The translations under genes and the position numbers were made by a program. A DNA stretch of 64,000 bases from Rheinheimera salexigens. Its GTDB lineage: Bacteria; Pseudomonadota; Gammaproteobacteria; Enterobacterales; Alteromonadaceae. The stretch is from NCBI RefSeq assembly GCF_001752395.1, contig NZ_MKEK01000001.1, positions 2,735,607-2,799,606 on the forward strand. The letters run 5' to 3'. How positions within the stretch are numbered: position 1 is the stretch's first letter; every line of letters begins with the position of its first letter. This document shows positions 20,658-31,041 of this stretch, in pieces. The notes below the pieces were generated by a model, which saw only the letters and a list, made by a program, of their open reading frames with translations, was not told the DNA's origin and ran no database searches.

Positions 20658-21893
20658 TTATCGTATATAGTCAAAAAGAGTCGAAGCAGAAATTTTACCA
20701 AAAGTAGAAGATGCCGCTTGCATGGCGACTTCTTGGCGTTTAATTTCGGTCATGGCAGCAGCAAAATCTACTTCAGCTAAATCAGCACGATATTCTTTAT
20801 TCTTAATAGTTAAATCTTCATTATTATTAAATACACTGTTTAATACGTTATTTCTGCCACCTAGATTAGATAAGGTGCTGTCGATACGCCTGGCGCTGTC
20901 CTCGGTTTGGGCAAGCGCATCACCAATAGCTTCATTAATAGATGCACTAGATGCTGCGGGGTTTTCTAATACTTGAATAAAGTCACGTAGAGTATTTAAA
21001 ATGTTTTTCTTTACTGGTGAGGGTAACTCAAAGTCTATTTGACCTGGCGCAGCTGCTGCGCCATCAATTTTTATCGCTAAGCCTTGAAACTCAATCACTT
21101 CACCTGGCACATAGGTGCCGCTAACAGCTGGCGTTAACGGATTGCCATTTTGTAAAATGGTATAATTATTTGCTACATCAATTGTAATGTTATAAGTGTT
21201 GTTAGTGGGGTCTAGATTGTCATAGTTATTAGCATAAAAGGCATTAAGTTTATTTTGGGCCGATACTTCAATACTTATTGAGCTGGGGCTACCACTAATA
21301 AGATTAGGGCCTAAAGGCTTAATGCGGGCAAATACATCATCAAAAATCGCTTTACCGCTATCATTGCCTGGAATTTTTATCGAAGGCGATATTTGTAAGG
21401 CACGAAAGCCGTCATCGCCTTTGAATTGATAGTCACCAGTGACAGGGTCTTTCTCGTAGGCTGCCGTTCGATCTTGATAGCCAGCGAAGATATAACTGCC
21501 ATCGGCATTAGTCGTATTCATGGCATCAAACATTTCAGCTTGAATGTTTCTTAATTCTAGCGCCAGTGCTTGACGCTCAGCTGGGCCATAAGTGCCGTTA
21601 CCAGCGGCTTGAGCTAAGGTGCTAATGCGATCATAAGCGGTACGCATATTGGTGAGTACGGTTTCTTCTAGCCCTAAGTTATTTTTTAATAACACGCTGT
21701 TTTTTTGAAATTGTTCTATTTGGGCTAAGTTTTGATCTAAGCCTAATACTTTTGCTGCTGCGGCTGGATCGTCGGCTGGCGACAAAATACGGGTTTGTTT
21801 GACGAGTTGCTCTTCTGCCTTCGACATTCTTTTTTGCGCATCTAAGATACCGTTTAAACTTTGACTGAATTGCATATTAAAAGAGATACGCAT
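20658..21893 (-). CDS. flgL: Flagellar hook-filament junction protein FlgL
   Basis: Hook-associated protein 3, the adaptor between FlgK and the flagellin filament. 411 residues, flagellin-like at both ends: N-terminal MRISFNMQFSQSLNGI and ILSPADDPAAAAKVLGL, C-terminal RRIDSTLSNLGGRNNVLN and QEVAMQAASSTFGK. The centre is a variable beta domain. It starts four bases after the flgK stop and ends the flg series on this strand. Confidence 0.95.
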   Translation of the reverse strand: MRISFNMQFSQSLNGILDAQKRMSKAEEQLVKQTRILSPADDPAAAAKVLGLDQNLAQIEQFQKNSVLLKNNLGLEETVLTNMRTAYDRISTLAQAAGNGTYGPAERQALALELRNIQAEMFDAMNTTNADGSYIFAGYQDRTAAYEKDPVTGDYQFKGDDGFRALQISPSIKIPGNDSGKAIFDDVFARIKPLGPNLISGSPSSISIEVSAQNKLNAFYANNYDNLDPTNNTYNITIDVANNYTILQNGNPLTPAVSGTYVPGEVIEFQGLAIKIDGAAAAPGQIDFELPSPVKKNILNTLRDFIQVLENPAASSASINEAIGDALAQTEDSARRIDSTLSNLGGRNNVLNSVFNNNEDLTIKNKEYRADLAEVDFAAAMTEIKRQEVAMQAASSTFGKISASTLFDYIR

Positions 21894-21897
21894 AATT

Positions 21898-23928
21898 TTA
21901 CCTCACCGCCTGTAATAGGGTGTCAAAAATAGTTTGCGACGTAGAAATTATTTTCGAGGCCGCAGCATAGCTTTGTTGAAAGCGCACTAGGTTTGCCGCT
22001 TCTTCATCTAAGCTAACGCCTGATAATGATTCATACCATTGTGTGGTTTGGCTTAATATTGCTGAGTTGGCTTCTTCGCTGGTACGGGCTTGGCGCGTAC
22101 GCTCGCCTATGCTACCCACCATAGTGGCATAAGTTTGGTTAAAGCTATATTTATTAATTGCCGCGCTAGTTGTGGGATCAGCAGTTCGGCGCGTAGTAGC
22201 CGCATTTTGCAATTCGGCAAAAGCTAAGCCGTTGCGGTTATCGTTAATACCATCTTGGTTAAACTCCAAGCTAAAGCTATCACCTAGTTTAGGTTGGCCA
22301 CTAATATTAAAATCAAAGCCTAGTGTATCTGCAAGACCTGCAGGTACAGTGTTTTCTAAAATATTATTATAGTTATTTGTACTAAAAGTCGCCGTGCCTA
22401 GGAGGGTAGAGTTTTTATCTGTAATTTCAAATTCATTATTATCTGTATAAGTCAGCGTGTAAGGAGCGTTATCTAAAAATGGATCTGGGCTGGTTACGGT
22501 TGATGTCACCGTTAAACTTTCAACACGACCATTGCCTAAGTTAGTGTTATTAAATGTGCCGCGCACTGGGCTAGCAAGGGCTATATCTTCAGGGCGGTTA
22601 GTAGCCATATCTAATTGGCGTGCGGCAGAGCTTAATGGGCTAAGTAAGTACTTATCTCCGACAGCTGCAGAGCTACTAATCGTCATCTCTAGACCAAACA
22701 CCTCGCCACCAGGCAAACCTAACGTTTTAGAGTTTATTGTCACGTCTGAGCTAAAGTCGAGCCCGGGGATAAGTATATCCGAACCTTCAATTACGTTTCC
22801 TTTGGTATCCAAAGCTTGAACCAACACTTCACCAGGAATGGTAGAATTAATGGTTACCTTAAAATCATTAGGTGGTAATTGACCTGATTTACCCGGCTCA
22901 ATGTTATAATTTATGCTACCCGCAGCGCCGTTAAAATTAAGAGCCTTAAACTCAGGCAAAGTAAATAAATCTTTGCCTATAGTACCGTTTAAGGTCATAC
23001 CCAGCTTATTTTGACTGTTCATAGAGTCGGCGATGGTTAGGGCTAATTGGCCTAATTGGCGTTGGGCTGGATCTAGAATTTCTTCGCGAAATGCGACAAC
23101 TGCGCCTAATTTGCCGCCAATTTCTTTAACATTTACATTGCGGACCACACTGTTTTTTGAATTTAGCTTTAACTGTAATTCTTTACGATTAGGATCGGGT
23201 TCGCCACGTAAGGTAAAGAGTTGAAAGTTACCTTGCTCAACCACTAACGATTGGCCGCCAGTCATAAACACTAGTTTTTCGCCGTTGGCGGAGTCTAGAG
23301 TGGTGACTTCCATCATTTCTGACAGTTTTAAAATAGCATGATCGCGTTTATCTAATAAATCTAAAGGCACTGGCCGACTGGCACCGGTGCCAAAAGAGGC
23401 TATTTCTTTATTGTAGCTGGCGACTTGCTTTATTAAGTCGTTAGCTTCGTTGACGTAGATATCTAATTGCTGATTAACATATTTTTCTTGATCTAATATT
23501 AAATTAGACATGCCATCGAAGCGGTCGACTAAGGCTTGAGATGAGCCGATAATAAGCTGGCGATTAGATAACTGAGTAGGATCATTGTTAGCGGTTTGTA
23601 TTTGAGCAAATAAATCGTTCATGCCGGTGGCGATACTATTAGCCGGATTAGAGAATAAAGAGTCTACCCTATTGGCTTCGCTAACAAACTGGGCTGAGAA
23701 AGCTAAATTAGAGGTATCACGGCGCATTTGCTTTTGGGTAAACTCACTGACTAAGCGCTCTGTGGTGCCACGCCCTACGCCTAAACCAAATTGCTGCGAT
23801 TCAAATTCAGTACGCTGCCTTACGTAACCTGGGGTATTAATATTGGCGATATTATTACTGGTAGTATTAAGCAAACTACTATTAGCTAAAACGGCAGAAG
23901 TACCAATTCTAAGTAAATTATCTGACAT
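21898..23928 (-). CDS. flgK: Flagellar hook-associated protein FlgK
   Basis: Hook-associated protein 1, which joins hook and filament. 676 residues. The N-terminal rod/hook motif SSLLNTTSNNIANINTPGYVRQ is broken by no gap, and the C-terminal motif is SYAAASKIISTSQTIFDTLL. It is longer than enterobacterial FlgK (about 550) because of a large central beta region with repeated TSTVTSP-like segments. No sigma54 or sigma28 promoter was found in the 96 bases before it, so it is probably transcribed with flgJ. Confidence 0.95.
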   Translation of the reverse strand: MSDNLLRIGTSAVLANSSLLNTTSNNIANINTPGYVRQRTEFESQQFGLGVGRGTTERLVSEFTQKQMRRDTSNLAFSAQFVSEANRVDSLFSNPANSIATGMNDLFAQIQTANNDPTQLSNRQLIIGSSQALVDRFDGMSNLILDQEKYVNQQLDIYVNEANDLIKQVASYNKEIASFGTGASRPVPLDLLDKRDHAILKLSEMMEVTTLDSANGEKLVFMTGGQSLVVEQGNFQLFTLRGEPDPNRKELQLKLNSKNSVVRNVNVKEIGGKLGAVVAFREEILDPAQRQLGQLALTIADSMNSQNKLGMTLNGTIGKDLFTLPEFKALNFNGAAGSINYNIEPGKSGQLPPNDFKVTINSTIPGEVLVQALDTKGNVIEGSDILIPGLDFSSDVTINSKTLGLPGGEVFGLEMTISSSAAVGDKYLLSPLSSAARQLDMATNRPEDIALASPVRGTFNNTNLGNGRVESLTVTSTVTSPDPFLDNAPYTLTYTDNNEFEITDKNSTLLGTATFSTNNYNNILENTVPAGLADTLGFDFNISGQPKLGDSFSLEFNQDGINDNRNGLAFAELQNAATTRRTADPTTSAAINKYSFNQTYATMVGSIGERTRQARTSEEANSAILSQTTQWYESLSGVSLDEEAANLVRFQQSYAAASKIISTSQTIFDTLLQAVR

Positions 23929-24024
23929 ATTTAGTTTCCTAGTAAGCTGTAGTTAGCTTGGTTAAGGGTTATTGCGCAGCTGTTATAATAACTCGCATAG
24001 CTATTCGTATAGTTCTGCATATAG

Positions 24025-25149
24025 CTAATCGGCATCTGGCATCATTTCTTGAGTGTTATTTTCAGCAAGCTGCTCTTGAATCAGTTGGTTTCGCACCTGT
24101 TCAATGGCAGGGCTTTGATAAACCGCCATAATTTTTTTAGCGTATGCTGGGTCAGTTGCATAACCAGCCGCTTGTAACTGAGTAAAATATTGCTCGGTGT
24201 CTTGGGTTACTTTAACCGCGTGTTGATAGCGCGGATTATTTTGAATAAATTGGCTGTAATCTTGTAAGCTTTGCTCAGGAGAGCTGTATGACCTAAAGGC
24301 GGCTTGTTCTTTTTGCGCTACGCCTTGGCGATATTCTAAGGTATTGACCACTGCGGTTTTGCCCTGCCAGCCATTATTGGCTTTAATACCAAAAAAGTTA
24401 AAGCTTTGCTCGCCGTTAGCGCCTTTAATCATCCGTTGGCCCCAGCCGGTTTCTAATGCCGCTTGGGCAATTAATGCCATAGGATCTAAACCGAGCATTT
24501 TTGCGGTTTGTTTAGCCGCTGGCAATAAAGCTTTTACAAAGTCGGCTGGGCTTTCTATTTGCCATTTAGACTCTGTTGAAACAGATTTAGTAGCCTGTAT
24601 TTGTTCTGCTTTACCCTGCTCCGCTACTGCTTTTGCTTCATCTAGACTTTTCAGCTGGCTAGCTTTTATAAATGCTGCCGTTGGCATAGCTGTTGTTGCT
24701 GAAGTTGTTATTGGCATGGCGGCTGTTTGCATTGCAGCTCTTGCCGGCAGAACATGGTTAACCGCTTGGCGCTGGCTAGGTAATGCCATGGCTTGATCTG
24801 TTGGCAGTAGCATGGGTTGACCTGGTGTACTCTTTTTATGTGCAGTAGGACTAAGCTGCTGCACCATTAAATCGGCTAAACCTAAACTGCCATTTTTAGC
24901 TAGGTCGGTGGCTAATTGGCTATCGTGCATATCGCGATAAAACTTGGTAGTTTCGCTATTCATCATGCCATCTGCTTCAAAGGCCGCTCCGGCTTTACGC
25001 ATACTGGTAAGTAGCATGCTGACAAAAATAGCTTCAAATTGCTCAGCCGCCTGACGCAATGCACCTGGTTGATCACTTTTCGCCTTGCTGCGAATATTTT
25101 GCAGGCTGGTTAAATCATGATAAGACACATTATTAGGCGACTGGCTCAT
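24025..25149 (-). CDS. flgJ: Peptidoglycan hydrolase and rod cap protein FlgJ
   Basis: Dual-domain FlgJ of 374 residues. The N-terminal rod-capping domain (about 20-110) contains AAEQFEAIFVSMLLTSMRKAG. A low-complexity Ala/Thr/Met linker (about 125-195) follows, then a C-terminal beta-N-acetylglucosaminidase domain with AQAALETGWGQ, whose Glu is the expected catalytic acid. It acts in the periplasm to let the rod cross the peptidoglycan. The start is one base after the flgI stop. Confidence 0.95.
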   Translation of the reverse strand: MSQSPNNVSYHDLTSLQNIRSKAKSDQPGALRQAAEQFEAIFVSMLLTSMRKAGAAFEADGMMNSETTKFYRDMHDSQLATDLAKNGSLGLADLMVQQLSPTAHKKSTPGQPMLLPTDQAMALPSQRQAVNHVLPARAAMQTAAMPITTSATTAMPTAAFIKASQLKSLDEAKAVAEQGKAEQIQATKSVSTESKWQIESPADFVKALLPAAKQTAKMLGLDPMALIAQAALETGWGQRMIKGANGEQSFNFFGIKANNGWQGKTAVVNTLEYRQGVAQKEQAAFRSYSSPEQSLQDYSQFIQNNPRYQHAVKVTQDTEQYFTQLQAAGYATDPAYAKKIMAVYQSPAIEQVRNQLIQEQLAENNTQEMMPDAD

Positions 25150-25150
25150 G

Positions 25151-26278
25151 TTATATCACCACTAATTCGCCGTGAATGGCACCGGCTTCTTTTAATGCTT
25201 CTAATATCGCCATTAAATCACCTGGCGCTGCCCCTACTGCATTCACTGTCCGCACTAAGTCGTCTAAAGTGACGCCTGGGTCGAACTTAAACATCCGTGA
25301 CTGATCCCGCGTAACATCAATAATGGAGCTTTCTTCAACCGCGGTTACACCATCACTGAACGGTGCTGGTTGCACCACTCGTGGGTTTTCGGCAATGGTA
25401 ACGGTTAAGCCACCATGAGTAATAGCGGCTGGGAATAAACGCACATCTTTACCAATAACGATAGTACCGGTGCGGGAGTTAATAATAATTTTGGCTGAGC
25501 TATCACCCGGCTGAAAGGTTAAATTTTCTAGGGTAGATAAATACGACACTCGCTGATTAATATCACGTGGTGCGCGCACTTGCACTGAAGTGGCATCCAG
25601 TGAGTGAGCAGTATCGGCACCAATAAAGTTATTAATAGTATCGGCTAAGCGTTTTGATGTTGTGAAGTCTGAGCGCTTTAAATTTAGGGTAATAAAGTCG
25701 CCTTGGCCAAAAGGTGTGTTGACTTCACGCTCAACCATAGCGCCATTTGGGATCCGGCCCACGGTAGGCGTATTGACTAAAATACGTGAGCCATCTAAGC
25801 CCTCTGCGCCTAGCCCGCTAACTATTAAACTACCTTGAGCGACAGCATAAACATTACCGTCTAGGCCGGTTAAAAAGGTTTGCATTAACGTGCCACCGCG
25901 CAGGCTTTTAGCACTGCCTATGGATGATACAGTTATGTCTACCGACTGACCGGGCTTAGCAAAGGCCGGTAATTCGGCACTAACACTAACTGCGGCCACG
26001 TTTTTAATTTGCGCCCGCATATTGGATGGCAATGAAATACCAAAGTTGCTTAACATGGTGCGAAAGCTTTGCTCGGTAAACGGGCTTTGCTCACCTGTGC
26101 CGGGTAAACCTACCACTAAACCATATCCGACTAATTGGTTAGAGCGAACGCCTTGCACATCGGCAACATCTTTAATTCGTGCCGCATTGCTTGGCAACGC
26201 GATAATTAGGCAGCTGATTAACAGCAAATACTGAATGGTGCTTTTCATACTGTTGCTCATAATACTATTGCTCTTCAT
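25151..26278 (-). CDS. flgI: Flagellar P-ring protein FlgI
   Basis: P-ring subunit in the peptidoglycan layer, exported by Sec. 375 residues. The signal peptide core [16 protein letters not shown] is followed by the mature start [13 protein letters not shown] and the conserved [13 protein letters not shown]. The C-terminus is [26 protein letters not shown] 26278 has AGGAG six bases upstream. Internal ATGs at residues 7 and 11 would also give workable signal peptides. Confidence 0.96.
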   Translation of the reverse strand: MKSNSIMSNSMKSTIQYLLLISCLIIALPSNAARIKDVADVQGVRSNQLVGYGLVVGLPGTGEQSPFTEQSFRTMLSNFGISLPSNMRAQIKNVAAVSVSAELPAFAKPGQSVDITVSSIGSAKSLRGGTLMQTFLTGLDGNVYAVAQGSLIVSGLGAEGLDGSRILVNTPTVGRIPNGAMVEREVNTPFGQGDFITLNLKRSDFTTSKRLADTINNFIGADTAHSLDATSVQVRAPRDINQRVSYLSTLENLTFQPGDSSAKIIINSRTGTIVIGKDVRLFPAAITHGGLTVTIAENPRVVQPAPFSDGVTAVEESSIIDVTRDQSRMFKFDPGVTLDDLVRTVNAVGAAPGDLMAILEALKEAGAIHGELVVI

Positions 26279-26287
26279 ACGGTGCTC

Positions 26288-27028
26288 CTAGAAAGGCCAT
26301 AGCGGACCGCTAAAGAATCTGCTTAACCAACCTGGAGACTGGCCACCGTGGTGTGCGCCTGTGCCACTGTATTCAATGCGGGCATTGGCAATTTTGGTCG
26401 ATTCTACGGTGTTATTAACGTCAACATCTTCAGCTCGAATAACGCCGGTTAAGCGGATATATTCTTTACCAGTATTAAGCGTTAACCATTTTTCACCACG
26501 AATAACCAAGTTGCCGTTACTTTGCACCCGCAACACATTAACGGAAATATCGCCGGTTAAACTGTTACTTTGGTCAGCTTTAGAGTCGCCTTTATAGTCT
26601 GACTTAGCCCCAGCACCAAACTGCAACACATTGCCGCCAACCGATACCGGACCACCGTTTAGGCCAACAATAGGATCAAACGAGGTTGAACTGTCTTTTT
26701 TGGTTTCGGTTTTCGCTTTTTTACTGGCTTGGGTTCGTTCTACTAACAGCACGGTAATAATATCGCCTTCATGTCGGGCTTTATTATCGGAATACAAACT
26801 ATTAGAGTGATTTTGGGCAAACAAGGAACCACTTTGCATTACGGGCCGTGGTGCTGGCTCTGGCACCAGCGGCGCATAGTTAGGATCATCTTGCGTAGGC
26901 TCTTGCAAAGATGCGCAGCCGGTTAGTACTAACGGTAGCATTAAAGCTAAAGTTAGCACTGGCTTTGTTACTATCTTTGTTACTATCTTTGATAGTGGCT
27001 TTAATAGCGACCCTTTAATTAATTGCAT
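26288..27028 (-). CDS. flgH: Flagellar L-ring lipoprotein FlgH
   Basis: Outer-membrane L-ring subunit, 246 residues. The lipoprotein signal peptide ends in lipobox LTGC, followed by the FlgH motif SLFAQNHSNSLYSDNKA, GDIITVLLVE and the C-terminal TGVIRAEDVD. The signal peptide n-region contains a small tandem duplication (KIVTKIVTK) encoded by a repeated 12-base unit near 26966-26992. The gene lies between flgG (14 bases) and flgI (9 bases) in one operon. Confidence 0.96.
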   Translation of the reverse strand: MQLIKGSLLKPLSKIVTKIVTKPVLTLALMLPLVLTGCASLQEPTQDDPNYAPLVPEPAPRPVMQSGSLFAQNHSNSLYSDNKARHEGDIITVLLVERTQASKKAKTETKKDSSTSFDPIVGLNGGPVSVGGNVLQFGAGAKSDYKGDSKADQSNSLTGDISVNVLRVQSNGNLVIRGEKWLTLNTGKEYIRLTGVIRAEDVDVNNTVESTKIANARIEYSGTGAHHGGQSPGWLSRFFSGPLWPF

Positions 27029-27042
27029 TGTGGTTACTCCTG

Positions 27043-27831
27043 CTATAACTGCTGAATAGCAAAACTTAACATTTGGTCAACCGATGAAATGACTTTTGAG
27101 TTCATTTCATACACACGTTGGCTTTCAATTAAGTTAACTAATTCTTCGGTTACGTTAACGTTAGATGTTTCTAACGCGCCTTGGACAATAATGCCTAAGC
27201 CTTCTAAGCCCGGAACACCTTGCACCGGATCGCCACTGGCACCGGTTTCGCTAAATAAGTTTTGGCCAATCGGCTCTAAACCTGCCGGATTAATAAAGTT
27301 GGTGACCATTAACTGACCCAGTACTGCAGGTTCGCCTTGACCTGACAGCTGCACAGATACCTGACCATCTTGCGAAACAGTAATGCTTTTAGCATCCGGT
27401 GGAATAACAATATTTGGTTGCACTTGATAACCGGCACCTGACGTGACTAAGTTGCCATCACCATCTACGGTAAATTGACCATTACGGGTATAGGAAATAT
27501 TGCCATCGGGCATTAACACTTCAAAGAAACCATGGCCTTGTACCATCATATCTAAGCTGTTATCGGTGGTGATCATATTACCTTGGCTAAAGTTCTTCTG
27601 GGTTGCTACCACTTTGGTACCGGCACCAATCATTAAGCCATTAGGTAATTCCGAGTTTTGCGATGACGCACCACCGGGTTGATTAACATTTTGGTACAGT
27701 AAATCTTCAAAAATGGCTCGGCTTTTTTTAAAGCCAACGGTGCTGGCGTTGGCCAAGTTATTTGAGATAACCGAAATATCACGCTGTTTAGCATCTAAAC
27801 CGGTTTTACTTATCCATAACGCTGGATGCAT
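27043..27831 (-). CDS. flgG: Flagellar distal rod protein FlgG
   Basis: Distal rod subunit, 262 residues. The N-terminal motif ISNNLANASTVGFKKSRA and C-terminal motif NVTEELVNLIESQRVYEMNSK are the signatures of the axial rod/hook family. The length equals the family norm, and the L/P-ring genes follow directly. Confidence 0.97.
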   Translation of the reverse strand: MHPALWISKTGLDAKQRDISVISNNLANASTVGFKKSRAIFEDLLYQNVNQPGGASSQNSELPNGLMIGAGTKVVATQKNFSQGNMITTDNSLDMMVQGHGFFEVLMPDGNISYTRNGQFTVDGDGNLVTSGAGYQVQPNIVIPPDAKSITVSQDGQVSVQLSGQGEPAVLGQLMVTNFINPAGLEPIGQNLFSETGASGDPVQGVPGLEGLGIIVQGALETSNVNVTEELVNLIESQRVYEMNSKVISSVDQMLSFAIQQL

Positions 27832-27871
27832 ATAAGCCTCCTGAGCCTTAGCTCATTAATGTTGCAGGCAA

Positions 27872-28618
27872 TTAGCCCATTATTCTTAATAATTGATTTT
27901 GCTGTTGATCCATATCTTCAGCGGCTTTCATCATTTTGACTTGCAGCTCAAATTGACGCTGCAAACTAATCATACTGGTCATTTCACCGACAGCACTGAC
28001 GTTACTGCCCTCCACCGCACCTTTTAATAAGCTGACATTGATATCGGCTTGGGCTAACTGGCCATCTTTACGTCGAAATAAGCCATCACTGCCTTTTACA
28101 ACATCACTATTTAATGGCTTGACTAATTTAATCCGGCCGACTTGCTCCATGGCATTGGCCGGTGCACCTTGGGGTAAAGCACTAATAGTGCCATCTAAAG
28201 CAATTTCAACTTTAGATAAAGGTAAAGGTAATTGGATCGGACCATTGTCGCCCATCACTAAATCGCCAGTAGCGGTTTCTAGCATGCCATTGGCGCTTAT
28301 TTGCAGGTTGCCCGAGCGGGTATAGGCTTCTTTGCCGTCTGCGGCTAATACGCTAAACCAACCGTCACCTTGAATAGCCACATCTAAGTCGCGATCTGTC
28401 GTCATAATGGCGCCAGCGTCAAAGTTTTGGCTGGGGTTTTCGGTTAAAGCAAATACGCGAGTGGGTAAACCAGCACCAAAAGCTTGCATCGATCGAGCTT
28501 GCTCAAAGTCGGCTTTAAAGCCAACGGTACTTGCGTTGGCAAGGTTATTCGCCCGCACCGCGATACCATTCATATTTTCTTTGGCACCGCTCATGGCGAT
28601 ATATAACAGTTTATCCAT
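27872..28618 (-). CDS. flgF: Flagellar proximal rod protein FlgF
   Basis: Proximal rod subunit, 248 residues, with the axial motif VRANNLANASTVGFKADF near the N-terminus and EMTSMISLQRQFELQVKMM near the C-terminus. It is the first gene of the flgFGHIJ(KL) unit: a sigma54 promoter lies 42 bases upstream and a terminator separates it from flgE. Confidence 0.95.
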   Translation of the reverse strand: MDKLLYIAMSGAKENMNGIAVRANNLANASTVGFKADFEQARSMQAFGAGLPTRVFALTENPSQNFDAGAIMTTDRDLDVAIQGDGWFSVLAADGKEAYTRSGNLQISANGMLETATGDLVMGDNGPIQLPLPLSKVEIALDGTISALPQGAPANAMEQVGRIKLVKPLNSDVVKGSDGLFRRKDGQLAQADINVSLLKGAVEGSNVSAVGEMTSMISLQRQFELQVKMMKAAEDMDQQQNQLLRIMG

Positions 28619-28659
28619 TGCTTACTCCAACTTGGGTTGTGCTTTCTACCTTTAATTGA

Positions 28660-28675
28660 AGCAATAACAGTGCCA
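28660..28675 (-). promoter_or_regulatory. Sigma54 promoter of flgF operon
   Basis: The minus strand reads TGGCACT-N4-TTGCT, a near-consensus sigma54 element with exact spacing, 42 bases before the flgF start. It is the best-matching of the four sigma54 sites found. Confidence 0.9.
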
Positions 28676-28820
28676 TAAATTAAGTTATTACTAGAGATAG
28701 CTAAAAACAGCATTAATCACGCAAGATTTAATGATGAATTAAGTACGAATATTGAGCGAGCAGATATATTGTTATGGAAGATAAAAAGTGGATATGAACC
28801 TGAGAGATAAAGGCTGATAA

Positions 28821-28853
28821 ATAAAAAAGCACCGCCATATAGACGGTGCTTTT
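28821..28853 (-). terminator. Intrinsic terminator of flgE
   Basis: The minus strand forms AAAAGCACCG-N9-CGGTGCTTTT followed by further T residues. It starts 14 bases after the flgE stop and divides the flgBCDE and flgFGHIJ units. Confidence 0.85.
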
Positions 28854-28866
28854 AACCCGAACTAAA

Positions 28867-30234
28867 TTAACGGATTTGTAATACGGTTTGTTGCAAGGTG
28901 CTATTAACTTCAAGCGCACGCGAGTTAGCTTGGAAGTTACGCTGAGCGCTAATTAAGTCAACCAATTCAGTGGTTAAGTTAACGTTAGATTGCTCCAGCG
29001 CTGATGAATTAATTGAACCCATAGTACCAGAGTTAGCTTGACCGCCTATTGGTTCACCCGAGCTAATGCTTTGTTTCCACGAGGTATTACCTACTTGTTT
29101 TAATCCTTGCACGTTAGCAAATCGCACTAATGAAACTTGGGATAAATACGATGAATCGCCATTACTATAGCTAGCTAAAACACGACCAAAGGCATCAATA
29201 TCGACACCGGTCAAGCTACCAACGGTAGTACCGTCTTGACTTAAATTTGAGACATCAAAATTTGATGCATACTGGGTTGGTAATTTTACCCCTGACGCAT
29301 CACGGAAGTTGACGACCACATCGGCAGAAAATTGGGCGCCATTGGTTAAATAACCATTAGCATTATCATTCAAATCAGCAATTGGCAACGTAACTGTCGG
29401 AATGGGTGTTGGAGCTCCTGGGGTAATAAAGTTACCATTTGAATCAAACTGCAAAGTACCACCATCAAACCAAGATTTAGGATTACGGGTGGCAGGTGCA
29501 ATGGGCGCAGGAACTGTTGGATGAGCTGTATTATCATCCCATACTAACTTGGTGTCCCATTGTGCTGCAACGCCGGCCGGTGCTGGTGGGTCCATTTTTC
29601 TAAAATAAGTTGTCGCTGTATGCGCCTCACCTAAACTATCGTATACGGTAACAGAGGTTGAGTGGTTATAAGTCGCCCGATCGGTTGGATCAAAAACGGT
29701 GCCGCCTGTTGGCACTGCTCGTGAATCTAAGTTCATGCTTAAGAATATATTAGCCGTTGCTCGGGGTGCGCCCGCCGAAGTGGGAATAGAAATCGGCTGG
29801 GTAGTACTTAAACTAACCGATTGATTTTCACCTGACACTGCATCCACGGCAAAGCCCTGCAAGAAGTTGCCGTTATTATCGACAATAAAATTATCTTGAT
29901 TTAGTTTAAAAGCACCAGAGCGAGTGTAGGTTAAATCTTGCGATGCTCTGTCTGGGGTTAAGGCAAAAAAGCCTTCGCCAGTAATGGCTAAATCTAGCGA
30001 GTTATTGGTAAATTGTAATGAGCCTTGGCTAAATTGTTGGGCGACGGTAGATGTAGATACACCATCACCTACTTTAGTTTTGCCAGAGGCAAAAATAGAG
30101 GTTGCGTAAACATCGGCAAACTCGGCACGAGACTCTTTAAAGCCGGTGGTATTAACGTTAGCAATATTATTTGCTGTGGTGTCTAAATTTTTTTGTGCGG
30201 CAGCTATGCCACTTAGTGCGATATTAAAACTCAT
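28867..30234 (-). CDS. flgE: Flagellar hook protein FlgE
   Basis: Hook subunit, 455 residues. The N-terminal axial motif TTANNIANVNTTGFKESRAE and C-terminal SSALEQSNVNLTTELVDLIS are diagnostic. The centre is beta-rich and includes a Pro/Ala-rich stretch (APAPAGVAA and PTVPAPIAPATR region, about 225-255). The gene ends the flgBCDE unit, with a terminator directly downstream. Confidence 0.96.
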   Translation of the reverse strand: MSFNIALSGIAAAQKNLDTTANNIANVNTTGFKESRAEFADVYATSIFASGKTKVGDGVSTSTVAQQFSQGSLQFTNNSLDLAITGEGFFALTPDRASQDLTYTRSGAFKLNQDNFIVDNNGNFLQGFAVDAVSGENQSVSLSTTQPISIPTSAGAPRATANIFLSMNLDSRAVPTGGTVFDPTDRATYNHSTSVTVYDSLGEAHTATTYFRKMDPPAPAGVAAQWDTKLVWDDNTAHPTVPAPIAPATRNPKSWFDGGTLQFDSNGNFITPGAPTPIPTVTLPIADLNDNANGYLTNGAQFSADVVVNFRDASGVKLPTQYASNFDVSNLSQDGTTVGSLTGVDIDAFGRVLASYSNGDSSYLSQVSLVRFANVQGLKQVGNTSWKQSISSGEPIGGQANSGTMGSINSSALEQSNVNLTTELVDLISAQRNFQANSRALEVNSTLQQTVLQIR

Positions 30235-30269
30235 AATCTACCTCTACTTGCTTGTCAGCATTTGTATTA

Positions 30270-31031
30270 TTAACCGTAAGATACTTCTAAAACGTCACTT
30301 AATTTCACTGCACCTAAACCTAATAGATTCAGCATAATGCTGCCGTTAGCGCCTCCATTCATACTCACGCTGCCAACAGGTGTATACACATTAATCGGTA
30401 AGCTACCATTTGAACCATCGGCAAAAGCTACATCGACTTTTACTTTGTAAACGCCGGCTTTAACCCGGTCGATAACTTCTTCGTCACCTGCATCACCTTC
30501 AGCCGCTGCAGAAGCCATTGCTGAGCCAGTGCCATTATGGGTACCATCCCAGATAAACTCATTTTTACCCACTTTAGGATTATCAACACTAAAGCTTTGT
30601 ATAACTTCGCCTTTATCGTTCTCAATGCTTATTTTCATGCTATTAGCTGGTTTATCTAGCGTAATGTTGCCGCGCGATAAGGTGTCACCGGTAAAAACAA
30701 TTTCATCTGATTGGGTTAGTACACTGCGCCCCACTAAAGATGAAGCTTGTAATGCTTGGTTTGAGCTCATATTTTCAGCAAAACCGGCAAAGCTTTTATT
30801 TAATGAGCTAATACCATCTGCCATGGTGAAGTTAGTCATTTGCGCAATCATCTGATCATTCTCAACTGGCTTAGTTGGATCTTGAAAAGCTAATTGCTGG
30901 GTTAGCAAGGCAAAGAAATCTGACTGGGTTAAGGCGCCATTATTTTTATCGTCTACCTTATTTTTATCAGCCCAGTACATGCCATCTAATGCATTGTTGT
31001 TAACGTTGGAATTATTAACGTTGCTAGTCAT
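30270..31031 (-). CDS. flgD: Flagellar hook assembly scaffold FlgD
   Basis: Hook cap protein needed for FlgE polymerisation and discarded later. 253 residues. The conserved N-terminal domain contains SDFFALLTQQLAFQDPTKPV, followed by the Ig-like/Tudor C-terminal part with GKNEFIWDGTHNGTG. It lies 10 bases after the flgC stop in the flgBCDE unit. Confidence 0.95.
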   Translation of the reverse strand: MTSNVNNSNVNNNALDGMYWADKNKVDDKNNGALTQSDFFALLTQQLAFQDPTKPVENDQMIAQMTNFTMADGISSLNKSFAGFAENMSSNQALQASSLVGRSVLTQSDEIVFTGDTLSRGNITLDKPANSMKISIENDKGEVIQSFSVDNPKVGKNEFIWDGTHNGTGSAMASAAAEGDAGDEEVIDRVKAGVYKVKVDVAFADGSNGSLPINVYTPVGSVSMNGGANGSIMLNLLGLGAVKLSDVLEVSYG

Positions 31032-31041
31032 AACCTTGCCC

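Noticed and set aside
28728..28919. 63-codon minus-strand reading frame with a hydrophobic stretch
   Set aside because: It covers the flgE terminator and overlaps the flgE end in another frame; no ribosome binding site and no family resemblance.
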